Source: Halobacterium noricense
GTDB lineage: Archaea; Halobacteriota; Halobacteria; Halobacteriales; Halobacteriaceae
Reading direction: 5' to 3'
DNA length: 64,000 bases
Assembly (NCBI RefSeq): GCF_021233435.1
Contig: NZ_CP089468.1
Coordinates: forward strand, 2,170,001 to 2,234,000
The position numbers were made by a program, and so were the translations under genes. Shown here piece by piece: positions 10,204 to 18,730 of the stretch; the stretch's first letter is position 1; the number at the start of each line of letters is the position of its first letter. Below the pieces are notes generated by a model. That model was not told where the DNA came from and did no database searches. It worked only from the letters and a program-made list of their open reading frames with translations.

Positions 10204-11994
10204 ATGACTCGGACGCGAACCGTCGTCACCGTGCTGGTAGCTGCCGCGTTGCTCGTCGGGACCGCCGCACCAGCGGCAGCCGGCGCGCTCCCCGGCACCG
10301 ACAGCACGCAGTCGGTAACAGGTACGGTCGACGACACCGGCGCACAGGAGAACAACACCACGCAGAACGGCTCCGTCGACGTCGCCGTCGGCCAGCAGCT
10401 GTCGACGGTGGTCTCGGTGACCAGCGACGAGGTGGAGACGGAGGTCGAGGACACCGCCTTCGAGGTGTCCTTCGAGCGCGCCAACGAGAGCGAGCGCGCC
10501 GAAGCCGTCGCTCAGCGCGTCGCGGAACTCCGCGAGCGCGCCGGCCAAATCCGGGCGGACTACCGGGACGCCACGGCGGCCTACGAGAGTGGGAACCTCA
10601 CGAAATCCGCGTACGGCCAGCGGCTCGCGACGCTGAACGCGCGCGCCGACAGCGTCCTGCACAGCCTCTCGGCGGTCCGGGAGCGCGCGACGAACGTTTC
10701 CGAGCTGGAGCTGCGCGCCGAGGGCGTGGCGAACAGCACGCTCGAAAACGCCACTGAACCCCTCTCGGCGGTCGCTGGCGCGGGCCCGTCAGCGCTGCTC
10801 CAGCGGTACCTCGGCGCGAGCGAGGGCGAAGTCGAACTGGAGACGGCCGACGGGCTCAGCATCGAGGCCGAGAGCGAGAGCGGCGAGCGCTCCCGCGAAC
10901 TCCAGCGTCCGCAGGACGACAACAACTCGATCACGGTGACTCAGTCGGCGGCGCTGGAAACCGCGCGGGGCGCGCTGTCGACGCCCGAGAACGGGTCGTG
11001 GCGCCTGCGGTCGGCGAGCGTCCACGACGACGACGGCTACTACAACTTCGAATTCGCGCTCGCGGGAACGAACAGCACCGGTGAGGCGGAGGTCCGCGTC
11101 GACGGCTCCAGCGGCGACGTGTTCCGCCTCGAAGCGGCAGTCGAGGCATCCGAGCGCGACAACGACGAAGACGACCGCGAGACGGACGAACGCGAGGGCG
11201 ACGAACTCGCGCTCGTGGTTGCCGGCGGAACGCCCGCGGCGAACGAGACGATAACCGTGCGGGCGCTGTCGAACGGCGACCCCGCGGCGAACGCCACGGT
11301 GGCGTTGAACGGCGACGTCGTCGGCACGACGGCCGCCGACGGAACGCTGTCGGTGACGCTGCCGGCGTCCGGCGAGGCCGAACTGACCGCAACCCGCGGC
11401 GACAGCGAGGGCGAGCTCGGCTTCGAGTTCGGCGACGAGGACGACGAAGTGTACCGCGCGCTCGCCGTCGACGCGTCGGTCGGCGACAACACGACCACCG
11501 TCTCGGTGACCTACGACGGTGACAGCGTCGCCGGTGCGTCCGTGTACGCGAACGGCGAGCGCGTCGGACAGACGGGCAGTGACGGCACGGTGACGTTCCG
11601 GACGCCCGGCGGCGACGAACTCGAACTCGAGGTCGTGAAAGGGGAGTTCGAAGCCGAACTCTCGTACGAACTTCGGGACGGGACCCTCGTTCAGACGGAG
11701 GGACCCCACGAGGGCGACGGTGACAAAGCCGACGGCGAACGCGAGAACGAGAGTGGGGAAGACGAGGGTGACGAGGAAGCCGCGGACGACGAAGCGGAAA
11801 ACGAGACCGAGGACGGCAGCGACGAACCCGAGGAAACAGAAGCTGAGGGGACGGAAACCGAGGACGAGGAAAGCGGCGACGCGACGGACAGCGACGACGA
11901 AACCGAGACCGAAGCGACTGAAACCGAAGACGGCGACGGCGGGGACGACACCGAAACTGAAGCGACTGAAACCGAAGACGGCGACGACGACTAA
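10204..11994 (+). CDS. Secreted haloarchaeal surface protein with acidic repeat tail (DUF7096/DUF7094-like)
   Basis: 596 residues with a signal peptide (VVTVLVAAALLVGTAAPAAA). Residues about 30-240 are helical and charged, with many N-glycosylation sequons. A PepSY-like stretch follows (ITVTQSAALETARGALSTPE). Two Ig-like or carboxypeptidase-regulatory-like beta domains come next (GDVVGTTAADGTLSVTLP and GERVGQTGSDGTVTFRTP). The last 90 residues are almost only Glu, Asp and Thr, ending in a tandem direct repeat of TETEATETEDGD. It is probably an envelope protein. The start at 10204 opens the signal peptide; the frame upstream is not credible. It diverges from the membrane HTH gene, a possible functional pair. 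Confidence 0.82.
   Translation: MTRTRTVVTVLVAAALLVGTAAPAAAGALPGTDSTQSVTGTVDDTGAQENNTTQNGSVDVAVGQQLSTVVSVTSDEVETEVEDTAFEVSFERANESERAEAVAQRVAELRERAGQIRADYRDATAAYESGNLTKSAYGQRLATLNARADSVLHSLSAVRERATNVSELELRAEGVANSTLENATEPLSAVAGAGPSALLQRYLGASEGEVELETADGLSIEAESESGERSRELQRPQDDNNSITVTQSAALETARGALSTPENGSWRLRSASVHDDDGYYNFEFALAGTNSTGEAEVRVDGSSGDVFRLEAAVEASERDNDEDDRETDEREGDELALVVAGGTPAANETITVRALSNGDPAANATVALNGDVVGTTAADGTLSVTLPASGEAELTATRGDSEGELGFEFGDEDDEVYRALAVDASVGDNTTTVSVTYDGDSVAGASVYANGERVGQTGSDGTVTFRTPGGDELELEVVKGEFEAELSYELRDGTLVQTEGPHEGDGDKADGERENESGEDEGDEEAADDEAENETEDGSDEPEETEAEGTETEDEESGDATDSDDETETEATETEDGDGGDDTETEATETEDGDDD
11911..11991 (+). repeat. Short tandem acidic-codon repeat in the C-terminal tail
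   Basis: Two near-identical units encode TETEATETEDGD and differ only by a GGD spacer, at the 3' end of the preceding gene. Such low-complexity Glu/Thr tails expand and contract by slippage and often make glycosylated stalks in haloarchaeal surface proteins. Confidence 0.6.
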
Positions 11995-12164
11995 GTAGCG
12001 GCGTCGTCCGAGCCGACTGGTTTTTCACCGCCTCCGTCGAGTGCCCGCGTTCGTGCTCCCGAAAGTGACGTCGTGACCGCGCCGTAGGCGTGGCTCCGGG
12101 GACAACGCGTCGAATGAGAGAAAGAGAAAGACCGCAGTGGCGGTAGTCGGTTAGTGGTTCGGAA

Positions 12165-15100
12165 TCAGCACTCGCTCCAGCCACAGGATTCGCAGGTTTT
12201 GCAGCCTTCGCTGTAGTACAGCGTCATCGAGCCACAGTCGGGGCATTCGGGGCTCTCGCCCGCGTCGATGAGCGACTGCGTGGCGTCGTCCTGCTGTTGG
12301 CCGTCGCCGCCAGCGCCGGAGGGGCCCTGCGGGCCGCCGACAGGGGGCTCGGAGGCAGCGCCGCCGTCAGTCTCGGGCGTGGTGGCGTCGTCGGTCACTT
12401 CGCCGAGGCGCTGCTGCTGGGGGTAGGCGGCGCGGTCGACGTCGCCGTCGAGGTAGCGCCGCAGCGCGGTGCCGAACGCGTCCGGGATGGAGTTGACCTG
12501 TGCGCCCTTGTCCCACGCGACCTTCGGCGAGCGGATGCCCTGGAGCTTGTCCGCGATTTCCTCGGGGTCGACGCCCGACCGCAGGGCCACGGAGATGGTC
12601 TTCGCGAGCGCTTCGGTGAACGAGCCCGTGAAGCCACCGGAGTTTCCGGTGTTGGCGAACAGCTCGAACGGCCGCTCCTGCTCGGGGTCCTCGTTGATGG
12701 TGACGTAGAGCTTCCCGTAGCCCGTGTCGATGCGCTGGGTGACGCCGTGGAGGAGGTCGGGGCGAGCCTGCTTCTCGGCGAACTCGCCGTCGAAGGCGTC
12801 CTCCTCGCCCGCGAAGATGTCGCGGAGGTCCTCGCCGAACGCGGCCTGAACGTCCTCGTTGTCGAGGAAGCCCTCGATGCCGCCGAACGTCTCCTGGATG
12901 GTCTCGACGATGGCCTCGGCGGCCTCGTCCTCGTCCATCTGGGAGAACTCGGTGTTGTCCGCGCGCGTCGTCAGCACCTGCTTGCTGCGGGTGCCGTCGC
13001 GGTAGACGGTGACGCCCTTCCCGCCGTTGTCGTAGATGTAGCGGTAAACCTCGTCCATGTCCTCGACCGAGGCGTCGTTCGGGAAGTTACACGTCTTCGA
13101 GATGGCGGAGTCGACGCCCTGCTGGCAGGCCGTCTGGACCGCCGCGTGGTCCTTCCCGGAGAGGTCGGAGGTCACGACGAACAGTTCGCCGATGGGGTCC
13201 GGAACCGTCTTCAGCCCTTCGACGCCGTCGAACTCGTTGTTCGACATCTGCTCCTGGGCTTCCTTCTTGACGGCCTCGACGTCGATGTCGTTGGCCTCCA
13301 GCGTGCGGAGGAAGTAGTCGTCGAACTCCACGAGCATCTCGTCGCCCTGCACGTCGTCGCTGACGTTCTTGTAGTAGGCGACGTTGTAGATGGGCTCACA
13401 GCCGCCCGTGGTGTTCCCGACCATCGAGGTCGTGCCGGTCGGCGCGATGGTCGTCGTGTTGTGGTTGCGAATCGGGAAGCCGTCCGCCCAGTCCGCGGGG
13501 TCCTCGCCCGTGTGGTGCTCGAACCACTCGGGGTAGTCGGTCGGGTTCGCGTACTTGGACTTGTCCCACTCGTCGAAGCTCCCGCGCTCCGTGGCGAGGT
13601 CGTGGGACGCTGCCTTCGACCCGTGGTCGATGTGGCGCATGACCTGCCGGGCGATCTCGTTGCCCTCCTCGCTGCCGTACTTCACGCCGAGCTGGATGTA
13701 CAGCTGCGCGAGACCCATGACGCCGAGGCCGACCTTCCGCATCTCGGCGACCTTCTCTTCGATCTCCTCGACGGGGAAGTCCGACATGGTGACGACGTTC
13801 TCCAGGAAGCGCGTCCCCATCTCGATGCGGTGGTCGAACTCCTCGTTGTCGAGCGCGTCCTCGAGGAAGCGGTCGACACCCGCTTCGAGGGTGTCGAAGT
13901 CGTGTTCCTCGCTCCAGACGCGCCAGTCGGGGGCGTCCTGAGCGGCGAGCGTCGAGAGGTTGATGTGGCCGAGGTTACACGCCTCGTACTCCTCGAGGGG
14001 CTGTTCGCCGCAGGGGTTCGTCGCGAGGATGCGGTGGTCGGGGTGTTCCTCGACGTCGAAGGAGTGCTGCTTGTTGACGCGTTCGAGGTAGATGACGCCG
14101 GGTTCGCCGTTCTCGTGGGCACCCTCGACGATGCGTTCCCAGACCAGTTCCGCGGGCAGCGTGAGCTCCTCGCCGGGCGTGACGTACTCGCCGAGCCCGT
14201 ACCGGGCGTACATCTCCTTGGTTTCCTCGGTGGCGATGTGGGGTTCCTCGGTGCGCGGGTTCGTGAACGTGTACTCCTCGCCCGCTTCGAGGGCCTCCAT
14301 GAAGCCGTCCGTGACGCCCACGGAGATGTTGAAGTTCGAGAGGTGGCCCTCCACGGCGTTGCGGAGGTGTTCGGGGACGCGGCCGTCCTCGTCGATGAGT
14401 TCGCGGGCCTCTTCGAGGGCTTCCGAGAACTCCGTGTACGTGTAGTCGTCGGGGTCGTTGAGTTTGAGCGTCTGCGCGAGGCTGACGTCCTTGTTCTTCG
14501 CGTGGATGAACTCGATGACGTCCGGGTGGCTGATGCGCATCACGGCCATCTGTGCGCCGCGGCGCGCGCCGCCCTGTGCGATGGTCTCGCACATCTGATC
14601 GAACGTCTCCATGAACGTCAGCGGGCCGGAGGCGATGCCGCCGGTGGAGCCGACGGTGTCGCCGTACGGCCGGAGCTTCCAGAACGCGTACCCCATGCCG
14701 CCGCCGGACTGGAAGACTTCCGCGGCTTCCTTGGCGGTCTGGTGGATGTCGGTGATGTCGTCGTCCGGGGAGTCGACGAAGCACGCCGAGAGCTGCTGGA
14801 GCTCGTCGCCGGCGTTCATCAGCGTCGGCGAGTTCGGCATGAACGAGAGGTCCTCCATCAGGTTCTGGAACTCGTCACGCTGGGCTTCGACGTGGCTTCG
14901 CACGTCGTCGTCGAGTTCGGGGACGACCGTGTCGTACGCGAATTTGTTGACGTTGCTCTCGGTGAGCTCGACCTCGGCGTCGTCCTCGGGGGAGATGTCG
15001 TCGTCGACGGCTTCGCCGTCTGCCTGAGGCGTCTTCGACGCCTCTCTGCCGAAGACCTCAGTGGTGAGTTCGTCGCGGCGCGGGTGGTCGGGCTTGAGCT

Positions 15101-15347
15101 GGTCGGGCGTGACCGTCACCGGCTCGTCGCTCTCGTAGACGACTTCCGCGAGCGCGATGTTCTTCGCGACGCGCTCGAAGAGGTCCTCCTGTTCTTCGAC
15201 GTGTTCGCCGTCGGCGTTCTTGCGGAGGTAGCGCGCCGGCAGGATGTTGTGGTAGGCGTTCGCGGTGAGGCGCTCTTCGAGCGAGTCGCCGGTGGTCCGC
15301 TTGATGGGCAGGTCGACTTCGTCCGCGGAGACGTTCGGCGTGCTCAT
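12165..15347 (-). CDS. nrdJ: Adenosylcobalamin-dependent (class II) ribonucleotide reductase
   Basis: 1060 residues, reducing ribonucleotides for DNA synthesis with a B12-generated thiyl radical. C189 (QQLSACFVDSPDDD) is the probable partner cysteine. The N444-x-C446-x-E448 motif (ATNPCGEQPLEEYEACNLG) supplies the radical cysteine and catalytic Asn/Glu. A conserved class II block (TTSMVGNTTGGCEPIYNVAY) follows. The C-terminus ends in a Cys-rich zinc-ribbon-like tail (CPDCG...CKTCESCGWSEC) used in re-reduction. No intein is present, though RNR genes often carry them. The ATG at 15347 has GGAGTGAG upstream; a GTG two codons earlier is the alternative. Confidence 0.96.
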   Translation of the reverse strand: MSTPNVSADEVDLPIKRTTGDSLEERLTANAYHNILPARYLRKNADGEHVEEQEDLFERVAKNIALAEVVYESDEPVTVTPDQLKPDHPRRDELTTEVFGREASKTPQADGEAVDDDISPEDDAEVELTESNVNKFAYDTVVPELDDDVRSHVEAQRDEFQNLMEDLSFMPNSPTLMNAGDELQQLSACFVDSPDDDITDIHQTAKEAAEVFQSGGGMGYAFWKLRPYGDTVGSTGGIASGPLTFMETFDQMCETIAQGGARRGAQMAVMRISHPDVIEFIHAKNKDVSLAQTLKLNDPDDYTYTEFSEALEEARELIDEDGRVPEHLRNAVEGHLSNFNISVGVTDGFMEALEAGEEYTFTNPRTEEPHIATEETKEMYARYGLGEYVTPGEELTLPAELVWERIVEGAHENGEPGVIYLERVNKQHSFDVEEHPDHRILATNPCGEQPLEEYEACNLGHINLSTLAAQDAPDWRVWSEEHDFDTLEAGVDRFLEDALDNEEFDHRIEMGTRFLENVVTMSDFPVEEIEEKVAEMRKVGLGVMGLAQLYIQLGVKYGSEEGNEIARQVMRHIDHGSKAASHDLATERGSFDEWDKSKYANPTDYPEWFEHHTGEDPADWADGFPIRNHNTTTIAPTGTTSMVGNTTGGCEPIYNVAYYKNVSDDVQGDEMLVEFDDYFLRTLEANDIDVEAVKKEAQEQMSNNEFDGVEGLKTVPDPIGELFVVTSDLSGKDHAAVQTACQQGVDSAISKTCNFPNDASVEDMDEVYRYIYDNGGKGVTVYRDGTRSKQVLTTRADNTEFSQMDEDEAAEAIVETIQETFGGIEGFLDNEDVQAAFGEDLRDIFAGEEDAFDGEFAEKQARPDLLHGVTQRIDTGYGKLYVTINEDPEQERPFELFANTGNSGGFTGSFTEALAKTISVALRSGVDPEEIADKLQGIRSPKVAWDKGAQVNSIPDAFGTALRRYLDGDVDRAAYPQQQRLGEVTDDATTPETDGGAASEPPVGGPQGPSGAGGDGQQQDDATQSLIDAGESPECPDCGSMTLYYSEGCKTCESCGWSEC

Positions 15348-15699
15348 TGACACTCACTCCTCAGTACAGTCCGTGTGGTGGGTTGTTGGTGTATCATGTA
15401 TGGTCTACTTCCGGGTGTCGATGGGGACGACAAGGTACCGGGCACGGGAGGTTAGTAGTTGCGTTTCCGGCCCCCCGTGCTGGCGGTCCCCAAAGCGGCC
15501 CGAGTCTGCGTGGCTGAACCGTTGGGCTGGGACCGATATAATGGTACCCAAAGCGCGGTGAAAGTGGCCGACTGTGCCCGACTGAAACCACCGACGTGAC
15601 CCGGGTTTCAGTTTCGGCCGTCCAGTGGAACCGAAGGGGGCACGCGAGTCCGGCCCGACTGCCCCCTCGCTTAAGTCGGTGGTCTGCGTGGACCCGAGC
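15348..15699. other. 352-bp divergent intergenic region, probable nrdJ 5' leader and promoter
   Basis: No gene is seen. The only strongly AT-rich element is ATATAATGG (about 15536-15544), a TATA-like box usable on either strand. If it serves nrdJ, the leader is about 160 nt, long for a haloarchaeon. A separate CTTAAG at 15670-15675 has leaderless spacing for the 15700 gene. A perfect inverted repeat sits at 15581-15612, and GGTACC palindromes occur at about 15435 and 15543. Confidence 0.6.
15581..15612. promoter_or_regulatory. Perfect 9-bp inverted repeat ACTGAAACC / GGTTTCAGT
   Basis: The two arms are separated by 14 nt (15590-15603), so the centre-to-centre distance is about two helical turns, suited to a dimeric regulator. 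It lies upstream of the nrdJ TATA-like element and of the 15700 gene promoter. It could also fold as a hairpin. Confidence 0.45.
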
Positions 15700-15888
15700 A
15701 TGCTCGCTGCACTCGCGCTCGCGCTCGGCGGCCTGACGTCCTCCCCGCTGGGCACGCTGCTGGTCGCGCTCGTCGCCATCACAGTCATCGTCCTGGTCGG
15801 TCGCTTCGTGCTCAGCGTCGCGTGGAAACTGCTCGTCGTCGCGACGGTGCTGGTCGGCGCGGCGTGGGTCGTGACGACGCTGCTGTAA
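15700..15888 (+). CDS. 62-residue two-span membrane protein
   Basis: Strongly hydrophobic: two membrane segments (TLLVALVAITVIVLVGRFVL and WKLLVVATVLVGAAWVVTTL) with almost no soluble part. The ATG at 15700 is preferred to upstream in-frame codons because a TTAAG box lies 25-30 nt before it. Function unknown. It ends directly at the trpG stop on the other strand. Confidence 0.65.
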   Translation: MLAALALALGGLTSSPLGTLLVALVAITVIVLVGRFVLSVAWKLLVVATVLVGAAWVVTTLL

Positions 15889-16482
15889 CTAGACGGACGC
15901 GAGGAAATTCTCCACGAGGTCGTGACCGGCAGCCGTGAGCACGCTCTCCGGGTGGAACTGCACGCACGTAATCGGGTGCTCGCGGTGACGGACGGCCATC
16001 GCGAGTTCGGTGCCGTCGTGGTCGGTGCGCGCCGAGACCTCGAAGCAGTCCGGAATCTCGCCGCAGGCCAGCGAGTGGTAGCGCGCCGCCGGGAAGCCCT
16101 GGTCGATGCCGTCGAAGACGCCGCAACCGTCGTGCTCGACGGGACTGGTCTTCCCGTGCATCGGCTCGGGCGCACGGTCGACCGTCCCGCCGTACTCGTA
16201 GACCGCGGCCTCCATCCCGAGACAGACGCCGAGCGTCGGCACCGCCGGACTGACCTCGCGGAGCACGGGCGCGGTGACGCCGACGTCGCGCTCGTTCTTC
16301 GGGTGGCCCGGGCCGGGACTGATGACGATTGCGTCCGGGTCCACGTCGCGCACGTCCTCGATGCTCGCGGTGTTCTTCAGGACCGTCGTCTCGGGACGCT
16401 CGCCGTCGACGCGCTGCTCGGAGACGTACTCCACGAGGTTGTACGTGAACGAGTCGAAGTTGTCCACGAAGAGGACGTTCAT
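15889..16482 (-). CDS. trpG: Anthranilate synthase component II (glutamine amidotransferase)
   Basis: 197-residue class I amidotransferase supplying ammonia to TrpE. It starts MNVLFVDNFDSFTYNLVEY; the nucleophile Cys87 is in PTLGVCLGMEA (the usual GVCLGHQ, with Met in place of His), the oxyanion motif is SPGPGHP, and the His-Glu pair is in CVQFHPESVLT. The start codon overlaps the trpE stop by 4 bp, so translation is probably coupled. Last gene of the trpDFEG operon. Confidence 0.95.
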   Translation of the reverse strand: MNVLFVDNFDSFTYNLVEYVSEQRVDGERPETTVLKNTASIEDVRDVDPDAIVISPGPGHPKNERDVGVTAPVLREVSPAVPTLGVCLGMEAAVYEYGGTVDRAPEPMHGKTSPVEHDGCGVFDGIDQGFPAARYHSLACGEIPDCFEVSARTDHDGTELAMAVRHREHPITCVQFHPESVLTAAGHDLVENFLASV

Positions 16483-18086
16483 CTCTCCACCTCCGGCGTC
16501 TCCGGCTTCTCCTCGGCGTCTTCGCGGATGCGCTCGACGGCCGCGAGCACGCCATCCATCTTCGCCTCCGTCTCGTCGAACTCCGCCGCGGGGTCGCTGT
16601 CCGCGACGATGCCCGCGCCGGCGCGCACGCGGAGGGTGTCCTGCTCGCCAGTATGACCGATTGTCGCAGACCGAATCGTGATGGCGAACTCGGCATCGCC
16701 GTTCCACGAGAAGTAGCCGACGCCGCCGCCGTAGATACCGCGCGGCGACGCTTCGAGCGCGTGGATGTGCTCCATCGCGCGCACCTTCGGCGCGCCCGAC
16801 AGCGTGCCGGCGGGGAAGGACGCGCGGGTCGCGTCGAAGGCGTCTTGGTCGTTCTGGAGCGTGCCGGTCACGGTGGACTCGATGTGCTGGACGTGGCTGT
16901 ACTTGAGCACGCGCATGAACTCGGGGACGCGCACGCTCCCGGGTTCGCTGACGCGGCGCACGTCGTTGCGCGCGAGGTCCACCAGCATCGTGTGCTCGGC
17001 GCGCTCCTTCTCGTCGGCGAGCATCTCGCCGGCGAGCCGCCGGTCCTCGACGGGACTCGACCCCCGGGGGCAGGTGCCCGCGATTGGGTTGTTGAGCACC
17101 GTGTCGTCGTGGACGGCGACCAGCGTCTCGGGGCTCGCGCCGACGACCGTGCGGTCGTCGTGCGAGAGCAAGAACATGTACGGCGAGGGGTTGACGTCGC
17201 GCAGTGCGGCGTAGAGGCCCCGCGGGTCGACGTCGCCGTCGAGTTCGCGCGTGCGGGAGACGACCGCCTGGTACACTTCGCCGTCCAGGACTGCTTCCTT
17301 CGCTTTCGCGACGCTGTCCTCGTACTCGTCGCGGGCACCGGCGCGCTCGTCGGTGACGCGGAAGCCACCGAACTCGGGCTCGTCCGCGTCCGCGAGTTCG
17401 CGCTGCACGCGCTCGGCTTCGGCAACCAGGGCGTCGTAGACCGCGTCGGGGTCGTCCTCCTCGCTCACGAGCGGCGTGAACACCAGCGAGACGGTGTCGG
17501 TCGCGCGGTCGAAGACGAGCGTGCGCGTCGTCAGCACGAACTCGGCGTCGGGCAGCGGCGTGTTCGGCCGCTCGACGCCGACTTCCTCCAACCAGAGGTC
17601 GTAGACGGCGTCGTACGCGAGGAAGCCGACGAGCCCGCCGTCGAGCAACTGGCGGTCCTCGTCGGGGAACCCGCGGCGCTCGACGTCCGGGAGCGTGCCG
17701 CGGAGCTGGTCGAGCACGTCGCCGTCGCCGGCGTCCAGGAACTCCGTCACGCGGTCGTCGCAGAGCGCCTGCACCTCCGTCCCGTCGGGGTGGGCGGTGA
17801 CGACGGCAGCGGGGTCGTAGCCGACGAACGAGTAGCGCGCGTGGCGGTCCTCGGTCGCGTCTGACGGCCGGAACGCGCCGTCCGGGTCGCTCGCGGACGT
17901 CTTCTCGGCGCTCTCCAGCAGGAAGCCGTACTCTCCTTCCGTGAGCGTGGCGTACGCGGACAGCGGCGAGATGCCGACGTCGAGGCTGGCGGCGACGCGG
18001 ACGACGGCAGGACCGTCGGCCGCGAGGTCCGCGAACTCGCCGCGGGTGATGTCCAATCGTGCAGAGGTCTCGTCGGCGTCGGTCAC
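16479..18086 (-). CDS. trpE: Anthranilate synthase component I
   Basis: 535 residues that convert chorismate to anthranilate. The chorismate-binding domain fills the C-terminal half, with NPIAGTCPRG, KYSHVQHIESTVTG, ASFPAGTLSGAPKVRAME and GIYGGGVGYFSW. The N-terminal region contains an LLESAEKTSASDPDGAFRPS stretch, matching the LLES element that binds feedback tryptophan in other TrpE proteins, so allosteric inhibition is likely. It overlaps trpF upstream and trpG downstream by 4 bp each. Confidence 0.96.
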   Translation of the reverse strand: MTDADETSARLDITRGEFADLAADGPAVVRVAASLDVGISPLSAYATLTEGEYGFLLESAEKTSASDPDGAFRPSDATEDRHARYSFVGYDPAAVVTAHPDGTEVQALCDDRVTEFLDAGDGDVLDQLRGTLPDVERRGFPDEDRQLLDGGLVGFLAYDAVYDLWLEEVGVERPNTPLPDAEFVLTTRTLVFDRATDTVSLVFTPLVSEEDDPDAVYDALVAEAERVQRELADADEPEFGGFRVTDERAGARDEYEDSVAKAKEAVLDGEVYQAVVSRTRELDGDVDPRGLYAALRDVNPSPYMFLLSHDDRTVVGASPETLVAVHDDTVLNNPIAGTCPRGSSPVEDRRLAGEMLADEKERAEHTMLVDLARNDVRRVSEPGSVRVPEFMRVLKYSHVQHIESTVTGTLQNDQDAFDATRASFPAGTLSGAPKVRAMEHIHALEASPRGIYGGGVGYFSWNGDAEFAITIRSATIGHTGEQDTLRVRAGAGIVADSDPAAEFDETEAKMDGVLAAVERIREDAEEKPETPEVER

Positions 18087-18730
18087 GCTTCCACCTCCCG
18101 GTGTTCGGTCGCGTTCGCGACGAACCGCCGGACTGCGTCGTGGTCCTTCTCGCCGCCCGTGCGCTCGACGCCGGAGGCGACGTCGACCGCGAACGGCTCG
18201 ACGGTCGCGGCGGCTTCGGCGACGTTTTCGGGCGTGAGCCCGCCCGCGAGCACGACCGGCGAGTCCACGCTGTCGGCGAACTCGCGGGTCGCGTCCCAGT
18301 CGTGCGTGCGGCCGGTGCCGCCCGCGCCCGCTTCGTCCACGGAGTCCACGAGCAGCGCGTCGGCGACGTCGTCGTAGCGCGCGCCCTCGGGGTCGGCGGC
18401 GTCGACGGTCTTCAGCACGGCTGCCGCGGGCGTGTTCGCCGCGACGTACGCGACGTCACTCACGGGACCGTCGCCGTGGAGTTGGACCGCGTCCGGATTC
18501 ACGCGCTCGACGAGCTCGACGGCGCGTTCCGGGGATTCGGGCATCGTCACGAGCACCGTGGTCACGAACGGCGGCGTGGCGGCGACGAGGTCGGCGGCGC
18601 GCTCGACGCTCACCTCGCGGGGCGTGTCCACGGGTACGTCGACGATGAACCCGAGCGCGTCCGCGCCGGCGTCGACGGCCGCGCGGCGGTCGCCGTCGTT
18701 CGTGAGCCCGCAGATTTTCGCGCGCGTCAT
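18083..18730 (-). CDS. trpF: Phosphoribosylanthranilate isomerase
   Basis: 215-residue TIM barrel performing the Amadori rearrangement of PRA to CdRP. The N-terminal KICGLTN carries the catalytic Cys. The acid-base Asp is expected in LLVDSVDEAGAGGTGRTHDW, and the phosphate-binding segment is VLAGGLTPENVAEA. It overlaps trpD and trpE by 4 bp each (ATGA). Confidence 0.95.
   Translation of the reverse strand: MTRAKICGLTNDGDRRAAVDAGADALGFIVDVPVDTPREVSVERAADLVAATPPFVTTVLVTMPESPERAVELVERVNPDAVQLHGDGPVSDVAYVAANTPAAAVLKTVDAADPEGARYDDVADALLVDSVDEAGAGGTGRTHDWDATREFADSVDSPVVLAGGLTPENVAEAAATVEPFAVDVASGVERTGGEKDHDAVRRFVANATEHREVEA

Noticed and set aside
12297-15350. A roughly 1000-codon open frame antisense to nrdJ
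   Set aside because: It mirrors the third-position G+C bias of nrdJ, has a non-halophile composition (Val/Leu/Arg-rich, few motifs), and nrdJ on the other strand is unmistakable.
15348-15540. A cobalamin riboswitch upstream of the B12-dependent RNR
   Set aside because: A fragment AGCCACGCAGACTCGGGCC on the minus strand faintly resembles a B12 box, but it sits at the wrong end of the leader and no supporting helices were recognised.
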